Positions 51,615 to 61,215 of a stretch of 64,000 nt of DNA are shown piece after piece (the stretch's first letter is position 1; each line of letters starts with the position of its first letter). Source of the stretch: Sycon ciliatum (taxonomy: Eukaryota; Porifera; Calcarea; Leucosolenida; Sycettidae); NCBI RefSeq assembly GCF_964019385.1, contig NC_088643.1:4068829-4132828 (forward strand), read 5' to 3'. The notes under the pieces were generated by a model. That model was not told the origin of the DNA. It did no database searches and saw only the letters and a program-made list of their open reading frames with translations. The position numbers and the translations under genes are program-made.

Positions 51615-51795
51615 GTAATAAGGCCCTGGGCAGAACGTTAGTGAAGGTCCAGAACATGGGCGTCAATTTGCGCCTCGGTGCTAATGTGGGCTCAGGCGTT
51701 TTTTTCGGATAAGTGAAATCAGACTGATTTTCACATCATACCGTACTACTGCATGTGCAAATCAGGTAATAGCGCAGTGCACTGCACACTAAGTT

Positions 51796-52155
51796 ATACT
51801 ACAGCACCGTACATACATATGGAGCTGTGCATACACTGCACTGTGTAATGTACACTACACTGCAGTACCGTACATACATATGGACCTGTGCATACACTGC
51901 ACTGTGTAATGTACACTACACTGCAGTACTGTACATACATATGGAGCTGTGCATACACTGCACTGTGTAATGTACACTACACTGCAGTACCGTACATACA
52001 TATGGAGCTGTGCATACACTGCACTGTGTAATGTACACTACACTGCAGTACCGTACATACATATGGAGCTGTGCATACACTGCACTGTGTAATGTACACT
52101 ACACTGCAGTACCGTACATACATATGGAGCTGTGCATACACTGCACTGTGTAATG
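51796..52155. repeat. 61-bp satellite, 6 copies
   Basis: The unit containing ctgcagtaccgtacatac, atatggagctgtgcatac and actgcactgtgtaatg repeats every 61 bp with few changes. Intronic to the sushi/Ig gene. Confidence 0.95.
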
Positions 52156-52428
52156 GACCTGTGCTTTCGTCCATGGGCGTTTACACGGAGGTGGGCTAGA
52201 AAACGGGACACGAGTGTTGACATTGGGCCGCACCTGGGCGTGTAAACGGGTAGTGGGCGTCATACTTGGTGGGGCGTTTATACGGGCTTTTACGGTATCC
52301 TGTAATAGATGTACACCACCTTATTTCGTGTTGTCCTGGGAAAGAGCACGTGCACTCGCCATTTCTCTTTTGAGTATTTTATTTTTCACTTAAAAATTAA
52401 GTTAAAATGCTTCTCGTTGTCTCTCCAG

Positions 52429-52512
52429 CATGCAAAAATGAGTCAACAAACATCGCTTCACCCCAGCATCCACCGGCTCGATGCATATGCCCTGCTCATG
52501 GATGTTCAACAG
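52429..52512 (+). CDS. Sushi/Ig gene exon 8: small Cys-rich (EGF-like) module
   Basis: Acceptor gttgtctctccag|CA, donor ACAACAG|gttagt, phase 1 at both ends. It encodes CKNESTNIASP, then PARCICPAHGCST: four cysteines with a C.C spacing as in the second half of an EGF-like module. It joins exon 7 and exon 9 in frame. Confidence 0.65.
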
Positions 52513-52514
52513 GT

Positions 52515-53240
52515 TAGTTAAAATTTTCTTTGTGAGCATTACCATCAAGACATTGGTGCCGAGAAACAATAGTGTTCTGAGTGTTGAGTGTGCACCGCTA
52601 GAATTGTAGGATTAAAATAACCGTTAGAAGCGCTGACGGTGGGGTTTGCAATCAATTCCATACTTTACTCCGGAAAAAAAACTTTGTTCCCTGTCCAACA
52701 TTCATTACACAGTGTTATGTTAAAGGGATGCAACTTTGCAGATACTAGTGTATGAGCGGTTTCTCAGGGGAAGTGACTAGCAACGCCTACGTAGCTGTGG
52801 TAGGAATGAGAAGTGAGGATGGCTCCCTAGACTCTTTCAGAAGTCTGCAGGCCCTCCTTTTTGCATTTTTCTCTAAATTTGCAGACCTGTGAGTGGTTTC
52901 AAGTTGTCCCAAAGAAGGGTACAGTCAGACCTCGCTTATCCGGTCCTCTTTTAGCCGGATCCCTCGCCATCCGGAAGAAAATCGTTGGTTATTCACAGCA
53001 TATGTCATGTATAATTATAACATTATACAGTGTGCGTGTTCGATTATCCGGTTCCCTCGTCTATTCGATATTTTTTTGTGGAAAACGGATGTGTTAAAAT
53101 AGCTATCAGTCACTAGCCAATTTTTTCAAGACATAACCTAGGATTCGAACCCGCGCTATCGCCCTGCATGCATTCCCCCGATACACTTCGCATACATACC
53201 TATTCTTCCTAGTTTCTTCACGTTATGATCTTGCATTTGA
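52515..53240. other. Intron with a pogo/Tigger-like end
   Basis: From 52919 a TA followed by CAGTCAGACCTCGCTTATCC looks like the left end of a pogo/Tigger-type MITE. Its right end was not found. A tRNA B-box-like ggttcgaatcc lies near 53140 on the minus strand. Confidence 0.5.
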
Positions 53241-53243
53241 AAG

Positions 53244-54252
53244 CCCTATTTGAAGATTGTGGCCAGCTGTCTTTGATGGTACGGGACATGTACGGGATAG
53301 CGCCAGGCATGCCGACGGCACAAACACACAAACACGGAATTAAAGCTGTGTGGACCCTGGCTAGCGCCAGACGTTACCGAAGTAACGTCTTTTGCATAGC
53401 TACGGGAGTAAAGATAACCATGGAAACGGCTGACTACAAAATGTCAACTATTTACCTCCTGCCCACACCAGCCACACATTCTGCGCTGCAATGTTATCGC
53501 TTGAGCTGATTGTTCAGTAGCTGGTGTGGCTAGTGGACATTATAGCGTAACTTGTAGTTCCTTTGCACGTTTCTCTTTTCTATAGAGATCAATTAGAAGA
53601 CACTACTTGCATTACATAATGGCAGAACGAACAAGGACGACACACACATTCCAACAGCTGTTTTGTGAATTGGCGAGACAGACTATAATGTCGTACTCAC
53701 TTGATTAGAAGCCGGAGGCTTCTATTTTTTCAAAACCAATTTTGAGGAGGCTTCTATTCAAGAGGGGCTTCTATTCGAGAGGGGCCTGTATTGTTTCATT
53801 CCATACCAGTATTCCAATCGAATCTCTAAAACTTTCATATTCACAGCAACTCAGCCCCGAGTTAGTGGACACACTATGCTGACCAGGACATGTACCAACA
53901 CGAACATGCACGGGGTGTTTTTTGCGCACTTGACCTTCATACATGGCACTAACTGGTCACCCCATGCTTTGCGAATAGTAGTCCGGGCTTCTATTCGAGA
54001 GGGGCTTGTATTTTTTCAAACAGTCCTTGTAGGGGGGCTATTATTCGAGAGGGGCTTTTATTCGAGAGGGGCTTCTAATCAAGTGACTACGGTATTTGAA
54101 TATTGTGGCCAGCTGTCTTTGATGGTACGGTACGGGACAGATACGGGATAGCGCCAGGCATGCCGACGGCACAAACACGGAAATAAAGCTGTGTGGACCC
54201 TGGCTAGCGCCATACATGACTGAAGTAACGTCTTTTGCATAGCTACGGGATA
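53244..54252. repeat. ~165-bp direct duplication surrounding a MITE
   Basis: The block from gtggccagctgtctttgatgg to ttttgcatagctacggga is present at 53244-53408 and 54094-54252 with small indels. The second copy starts a few bases after the MITE 53696-54087. Confidence 0.85.
53696..54087. mobile_element. Mariner-type MITE, (C/G)TCACTTGATTAGAAGCC ends
   Basis: Inverted ends match over about 17 bp and are flanked by TA (53694-53695, 54088-54089). The interior contains several ttcgagaggggcttcta motifs. Confidence 0.75.
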
Positions 54253-54254
54253 AT

Positions 54255-54765
54255 ATGTATTTTACTCCAAGGCATAAGAATTATTGTGTTTTTCTGATCC
54301 CTGTGCCCATGCACAGATCTTGTTCATTGCAATATTTCAGTCAGGCCATGCAGGGGCTGGACTAACTTGCCAACCACAGCTGGTAATTCCTCTTTGCTTC
54401 ATGTATCACTCTGACTGCTATGAAGGACACACTCCTCAGTATAACGAGGAGACAGCTCCGTTCCTTTCTGTCAGTTCTGTTTTCATTGGCAGTATTTTCA
54501 TCCACTGTTTGTAGAGTGTGTCCACGACTGGCCTCTCTGGCCCATGCAATTACTAGTACCTGTCCTCTGAACTTCTTCCAGCTGTAGTACACATCATACT
54601 GTGTACGCATCATACTATGTAAACTGTAAAGGCAAGGGCTAGTAACCAGAAACCAGAAATGACTTACTTCTCAAATTACTAGCTACATGCATGTAGAGGG
54701 CACTGTCTGAGAAAGCAGGGTATTGTCCAGAAGGCATTCTCTCGTGGTTCACAGTTGCCTGGCCT
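54255..54765. other. Intron, nothing recognised
   Basis: No supported exon or repeat end. One short frame (54284-54514) has no known domain. Confidence 0.45.
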
Positions 54766-54769
54766 CCGG

Positions 54770-54772
<3 letters not shown>

Positions 54773-54818
<46 letters not shown>

Positions 54819-54876
54819 TGTGTGTGGATGTGGATGTGGATGTGTGTGTGTTCTCCTCTCTCTCTCTTTCCTCTTC

Positions 54877-54961
<85 letters not shown>

Positions 54962-55032
54962 CGCTCGCTCGCTCGCTTTCTCTCTCTTCTCTCTCTATCT
55001 CTATCTCTCTCTTTCTCTTTCTCTCTCTCTTT
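54773..55032. repeat. (GT)n followed by (CT)n microsatellite
   Basis: A GT run with ggatgt interruptions passes into a long CT tract with (CTCG)4 near 54958-54976. The CT tract leads into the acceptor of exon 9 and may act as an extended polypyrimidine tract. Confidence 0.97.
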
Positions 55033-55052
55033 TGCTGTCTTCGAATGTGTAG

Positions 55053-55134
55053 CTACCTTCCATTATCTTGGACCAATAATAAAGCCGCTGATCAATCAGG
55101 TGCAAGGTGGCATTGAACCAGTAATTGTCTTCAG
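55053..55134 (+). CDS. Sushi/Ig gene exon 9
   Basis: Acceptor cgaatgtgtag|CT, donor TTCAG|gtctga; enters phase 1, leaves phase 2. It encodes TFHYLGPIIKPLINQVQGG and IEPVIVF. It joins exon 10 in frame as Ig-like strand sequence. The donor is weaker than others in the gene. Confidence 0.55.
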
Positions 55135-55227
55135 GTCTGAGCATGCTCCAAATGGGTGTTTTCTAGGTTTTATTTTGATGTTGTTGTTTCAAATCTTTAT
55201 TCTCACGATAGCCAGTGGCCAATAAGA

Positions 55228-55240
55228 GATGTTGTTGTTG

Positions 55241-55325
<85 letters not shown>

Positions 55326-55360
55326 GGCATCGTTGGCATCGTTGGCATCGTTGGCATCGT
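55228..55360. repeat. (TTG)n microsatellite plus four GGCATCGTT units
   Basis: About 33 TTG triplets, then four 9-bp units. Poly-Val, poly-Leu or poly-Cys frames here are artefacts. Confidence 0.97.
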
Positions 55361-55616
55361 TACCGTCTTCCTGGGCGGCTTGATCTGTATTCTCAATGTT
55401 ATTGTTATTGTGGGTTTTGGCTTTTCACGACGGGTCTCTCGTTATCCCTCGTACGCCACCCACTCGTACACATGGAGCGCTTAGAAAGTGATATTGTCGT
55501 GATGCCTATTTCAGAGAGAAGAGGATGAATGAATGCCAACACAGGACACATCTCAAAACACTCGGCAACATGTACTGGTGTGTGTGTGTGTGTGTGTGTT
55601 TGTGTTTATCTGGCAG

Positions 55617-55706
55617 AACTACAGGGACACCTGGCAGCAATATAACTGTGGAAGTTAGATCGGCGTTGACCAGACAACCACTTAGGATGAAAACACTAAC
55701 TGCAGA
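55617..55706 (+). CDS. Sushi/Ig gene exon 10: Ig-like strands
   Basis: Acceptor tttatctggcag|A, donor GCAGA|gtaggt; phase 2 at both ends. It encodes TTGTPGSNITVEVRSALTRQ and PLRMKTLTA. The N-I-T-V sequon plus strand pattern and the next exon's D.TGVYTV fit an Ig-like domain. Confidence 0.65.
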
Positions 55707-56219
55707 GTAGGTTTTTTTCCTCCATATCTACATATCTCCTGTAACTGCCAATCGCTCGTTTGTGTGTGGACATTGTATCGCTCGTTTGTGTGTGGACATT
55801 GTACATTGAAGGTGACGCCGATAGAGAGTCACCGACTCAAGCTGCAGAACACGTTCCGGACACCTGTCTGCTAGCAGTGCATGGATGTTTAGCGAACCGT
55901 AGTGTCAGAGACGTACAGTGGTTTGGCGCGAACCACGGTGGTGTTGTGGGAGAGCGTTGCCATCGGATGACTGAGCATATTGATATTGGGAAGTGCAGCG
56001 TTGAAGAACAGTGGCGGCATTTTTCCATTGGTGTTTGTGCGTGCTCTATTATGTGTGGGGGGGGGGGGAGGGGGAGGGTGGGTAGGGGGGGGGGGGGAGG
56101 GGGGGGGGGTTGTTTAGTGTGTAGGGGGGCTGGTAGGTAGGTGAGTGTGTGAGAAGGTGTACATGTATGTGCATGTGCATCTCAACTGTGTTTGTTTCTG
56201 TGTGTTTGTTTTGGTTCAG
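55707..56219. other. Intron 10 with G-rich runs
   Basis: A 37-bp direct repeat with tcgctcgtttgtgtgtggac lies at 55751-55800. Long G-runs lie at 56056-56110. Confidence 0.7.
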
Positions 56220-56353
56220 TTCAACTGGTGTCTACACTGTGTCCTCTCTGGTGTCGCTTAACGACACTACACTCCAGACATCTGCATCCTATCTAAGCAT
56301 CCAAGGTTCGGGTAATCTAACATACTTGACCACTCGCCTGCCACATCTCTATG
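56220..56353 (+). CDS. Sushi/Ig gene exon 11: Ig-like domain C-terminal half
   Basis: Acceptor tttggttcag|T completes an Asp codon from exon 10, giving DSTGVYTVSSLVSLND, then TTLQTSASYLSIQGSG and LTYLTTRLPHLY. D.(T)GVYTV is the hallmark turn-and-F-strand motif (DxGxYxC-like) of Ig-like domains, here with V in place of Cys. Donor CTATG|gttagt, phase 1. Confidence 0.72.
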
Positions 56354-56464
56354 GTTAGTGGCTACTTAGTGCGTTCACCTGTTCCTGCAGCGACTTTCTT
56401 TTACGACTTGTCACCGGGGTGTCTCTTAAAACTACCCACTCTTGTACGGATGTCTGTCTCCCAG

Positions 56465-56529
56465 GCGATAATGACAGCAAACATGCCGTCACGCTGGGCT
56501 TCTGTTACCATGGCTACCAGGACTTGTGA
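56465..56529 (+). CDS. Sushi/Ig gene exon 12 (candidate last coding exon)
   Basis: Acceptor ctgtctcccag|GC joins exon 11 in phase 1 and gives DNDSKHAVTLGFCYHGYQDL followed by TGA at 56527-56529. If right, the protein ends without a transmembrane helix and is secreted. An alternative donor inside the exon could lead to further exons, which I could not identify. Confidence 0.45.
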
Positions 56530-56901
56530 TCAGTGCAGCATGTCACTGCCAGTCACATCTTTCACAAGGTAGTCATCAGCTTTAAGTTGACACTTAATCT
56601 GGAAATTCGTGAATTTTCAGAGGGGCTCAGCTTCACCTACAATGCAGGAAGTCCTACTGAAAAATTCCGGTCACAACAGGAGAAACTACTCCAAATTACA
56701 AGTAGTATGGTACGATGCCTGCAGCTATTGAAAACAGCATGCAATCATTGGCGATTTACAACCCAGGCCATAGTAGCTGGTTGTATACTAGACCAGACAA
56801 AGACAGTACAGATACAGAATGGAGAGCACATGCTGCAGTGTGTGTGTGTGTTCTCTGTAGTAACCTTTCTAGGCCACTGTCTTTCCATGCCTCTGCGCTC
56901 T

Positions 56902-57352
<451 letters not shown>

Positions 57353-57359
57353 GGTTGCG

Positions 57360-57830
57360 ACGTCAACAAAAACACTGGTCGGAAGATCCACTTTTCTGAG
57401 GTACTGTATGTGGGGCTCCGTTTATTGAGGTGCGTTGAAATTTATTCTCTTTATCTTATTATTTCTTTTCTATAATTTCCCCATATGAGTTCCTATCAGT
57501 TGCTGTGTGTTTCGGGGTAAACAAGTTAGTTGTTTACGATAGGATTATATTCTCACTTGGCCATTGTAGGCAAATCATAAGAACCCCGACATCTAAAGGA
57601 TCCTGCATGAAAGTAGGCAGCTGCAAGATGCGTATCTCGCGCATGCTCTTGCATGGCTACGTAATGCATTACGTGATATTAACGGCGTGTTCACAATATA
57701 GAACATAACATCCAACAATAGCTCTATGTACAAGGTAAAAATCATGAATGGCACACGACGGCATGCTAACAATACAGAGACATAGTATCCAACAATAGCT
57801 CTATGTACAATATAATAATGGCACCTCAGC
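57360..57830. other. No gene; short tandem duplication
   Basis: The block tccaacaatagctctatgtaca occurs at about 57711 and 57788, possibly the remnant of an LTR end next to the gypsy fragment. Otherwise unassigned. Confidence 0.45.
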
Positions 57831-57872
57831 TACTGTGACATAAGCGAACAGGTCCATGAGGCCTCTCTGGCC

Positions 57873-60715
57873 CTACACATCCAGGATTGACCTGGGTGCG
57901 ACTGCGCGGCCAGACCGTGTTCGATACAGCTGGGCGGCAGGTTCAGCAGGCTGGCTGACGTCACACGGTGACGACGGCTGAGACTGGCTAACGTCGCTCC
58001 ACGGCGACGGCACGTAACTCGGCGGCTGAGGCTCGCCAATGTCGCTGTGCGTCGACGGCTGAGGGCCTGCGGGACTGGCATCCGGCGGGAAGTGGACCCG
58101 CCTCTCTCTGAGGTGGGTACGGTTGCGCCGCACTTCTGTCCCATGGTCAGGCTGCACCATGTATGACCGTAGCCCGTTGGCAGACCGGGTTACGATACCA
58201 GGTTCCCACAGGTGCGTGGTCGGGCTGCGGATGCCGACGTGCTGACCAGGAACTAGGGGGCGGAGAGACTGCGCTCGCTGGTCATGGTGTACTTTCTGCT
58301 GGTCCTGCTGTTCCTCGAGCTTCTGTCGGATGGCCTCGTCCCGAGTGTCGCGCTGGTGTTTGCGAGGCAGGTTGTCCTGTACCTGACGACCGAACAGCAT
58401 CTCGGCCGGCGGCGGTAAGCCCTGGCACACTGGGGTGGCGCGAATGCACAGCAGTGCTAAGTGCGGGTCGGTCCCGCTCTCCCTTGCCTTTTCGAGAGCT
58501 CTCTTAGCGATCTTGACTTGTGATTCGATAAACCCGTTACTCTGCGGGTGATGTGGCGACGACGTACTGTGGCGGAATCCATATTCGGCAGCGAACTCCG
58601 CGAACAGATGGCTGCTGTATTGCGGCCCGTAGTCCGACTTCAGCACGGCTGGGATGCCGTGCTCACCGAAAATCTCCTTGAGGTGCTGGATGATGGCCCT
58701 GCTGGTCGCTTGTCCGGCAGGCAGCTTCCGGGTGATAAAGTACTTGGAGTAGTAGTCGGCGGCAATGAGGTATTCTGACCCGCCGAGGTAGAACAGGTCC
58801 GTGCCTAAGGTGTGCCATGCCCTTGCGGAATATCGGGCTGCACCAGTGGTTCCTTGGCTTGACTGCTCTGGTGGCGCTGGCACGTCGTGCAAGATGAGAC
58901 AGTTGCTTCGATATCCTTGTTGATGTCCTTCCAGAAGACGGACGTTCTGGCTCGCAGCTTGGTCTTCTCTATGCCTTGGTGGCTGGCGTGCAGCTTGCTG
59001 AGGATTTCCCCCCTCATTGGTGGGGGAATCAGGACGCGACTGCTCTTCAGGATGAGACCGTCCTCGGTGCTCACCTCGTCGCGGAAATTCCAGTACGGGA
59101 GCAGAATTGCCGGCACCGCGCTCCTCTCTGATGGCCAGCCACTGAAGATCATCTCCTTCAGTGCTGACATCTCGGCGTCTTTAGCCGACTCCTCGCGGAT
59201 CCTCGTCATCGCCGCATCGCTGAATTGCGGGAACACGGCGTGTACACTGACGTCGAGGTCCTCAATTGGCTCTGTTTCCTCTGGCGACAGTCGGGATAGC
59301 GCGTCTGCGAAACGGAATGTCCTTTCCGGGGCAGTACTTGATGGTCATGTCGTACGGCTGCAGCTTCAGCAGCATGCGCTGTAGACGCGACGGGGCTGCA
59401 CGGAGGTGCTTGAGCTTGATTGACTCCAGTGGCTTGTGGTCGGATTCTACTGTGAATGACTGACCGAATAGGTAGGTGTGGAATCTTTCACACCCGTATA
59501 CGACAGCTAAGAGCTCCCGCTCAATATTGGCGTAGCGAGACTCCGTCTCGGTAAGCTTCTTGCTGGCGAATGCAACAGGCTTGTCGTCCTGCAGCAGAGT
59601 GGCGCCGAGACCTTTCATGGAAGCGTCGACTTGTAGTGTCGTTGCCTTGCCTGGGTCAAAGTAACTGAGCATTACTTCTGTCGAAATGGCGGCCTTGACC
59701 TTGTCGAAGGTGCGCCGGTGGCTGTCTGTCCAGGCGAACGGTGTATCTGGCTTGGTCAGCTCACGCAGGTGCGCGGTCAGCGTACTGGCATTCGGTATGA
59801 ACGGGCTCATGTACGTGACTAGCCCGAGGAACGTCTGGAGCTCATCCTCATTCTCGGGGTGCTCCATCTGCTTCAGCGCTGAGACCTTCTTCGGGTCGGG
59901 CTGTATTCCGTCAGCGCTGCAGATGATACCGAAGAACTTGATCTTGTCCTCTTTGATGCGGCATTTGTCTGGGTTCAACTTGAGACCAGATTGTTCGCAG
60001 CGAACCATCATCTGGTGCATGTTGAGATCATGGTCCTCGTCTGACGTCCCGTATGTGACGATGTCGTCTGCGATGCCGGTGACGCCTGAGCACCCTTCGA
60101 ACGTCTGGTCGATCCTTGCTTGGAAGACATCTTGCGACATCTTGAGGCCGAATGGCATGCGAAGGAATCTGTAGCGCCCGAATGGTGTGTTGAAGGTGGT
60201 GAGGTAACTGGATTCGTCCTCGAGCTCCACATTCCAGTACCCACATTTGACGTCGACGATCGAGAACACTTTGGCACCTCTCAACTTCAGGGTGATCTCC
60301 TCAATGGTGGAGACCACGTGATGCTCTCGCAGGATGGCGTGATTGAGGTCCTTGGGGTCTAGGCACAGGCGTAGCTTGCCATTGTCTTTGAGGCGGAACA
60401 CGAGGCTGTTCACCCATGCTGTTGGTTCGCCTTCCTGGATCTTGGTGATGCCGTTCTGGATCATGTCCTCCAGCTCCGTCTTGATCTCGTCTCTCAGTGC
60501 GATGGCGTGGAGGTGGCGTGGAGGGTGTACAACTGGGACGACGTTGGGGTCCCCCGTGATGTGGTACTTGCCTGGTGAATTCCCAATGCCATCGAAGCAC
60601 TTCGGGTATTGCTTCATCAGGCCGTCCTTGTCTCGGATGCTCGCTGGCTTCTCCTGGACAGCGCAGTTCAGCGTGACTAAGGGGCCATCCGTAAATATCG
60701 ATAGTTTTTTCAATC
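57873..60715 (-). pseudogene. pol: Ty3/gypsy Pol, 5'-truncated and frameshifted
   Basis: Three frames in series. 60715-59262: RT (FSIVDVKCGYWNVELED, FGRYRFLRMPFGL, box GIADDIVTYG) and RNase H (LQVDASMKGLGATLL). 59310-58805: after one extra base near 59310, ADALSRL and an integrase zinc domain (HASHQGIEKTKLRAR, CTTCQRHQ). 58892-57873: after another shift, the integrase core (LGTDLFYLGG, KSDYGPQYSS, SNGFIESQ) and a basic C-terminus. Gag and protease are absent; homology begins at about GPLVTLNCAV (60690). No LTR pair found. K02A2.6-like Ty3/gypsy lineage. The RT box has A where Y/F/V is usual. Confidence 0.9.
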
Positions 60716-60719
60716 CGTG

Positions 60720-61215
60720 AATTTTACAAAGTAACCAGGACCCACCACCCACCCCCCTACTTTTTACGGAATAAAATATTGATGACACATGTACTGTACC
60801 TACATAAAATTAAATGTAGGTGGAGTCCATGGAGTCCATACACACGCAGGCATGCGCTCGCCGTGTCATTCATAACTAGAGTACAGCAATGTATTTTGGC
60901 AGACTTATGCCAGGAATGTTGTCCAAGAATCACTTGCTCTTCAGCTCATTCCTAATACATCATACCCTTTATGGGCAATCAATCCAGCAAGCACATGCAT
61001 AGCTGAATACATAAGAAACCATACAGAGTATGACTATAACCCAGCAAACATACTGTTGTTCCATTTAGAATATTAACGCACCCATATTGATGATGCAGGT
61101 GACTCAGGTGAATAAGTATTTTGTACAATATCAACAAAAGCTCTGAAAAGCAATGCTCCGGTGCAATGCGTACTATTAAGGCTTTCAAGAAGCCCAGTGA
61201 TCAGAGTTTGATTGC
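60720..61215. other. No gene recognised
   Basis: AT-rich sequence between the truncated gypsy element and the end of the DDE gene. It should contain that gene's 3' UTR; no clear AATAAA downstream of its stop on the minus strand was identified. Confidence 0.45.

Noticed and set aside
41205..53160. Functional tRNA genes suggested by ggttcgaatcc-like B-boxes near 41215, 42112 and 53140
   Set aside because: No matching A-box and no cloverleaf. They look like SINE relics or chance.
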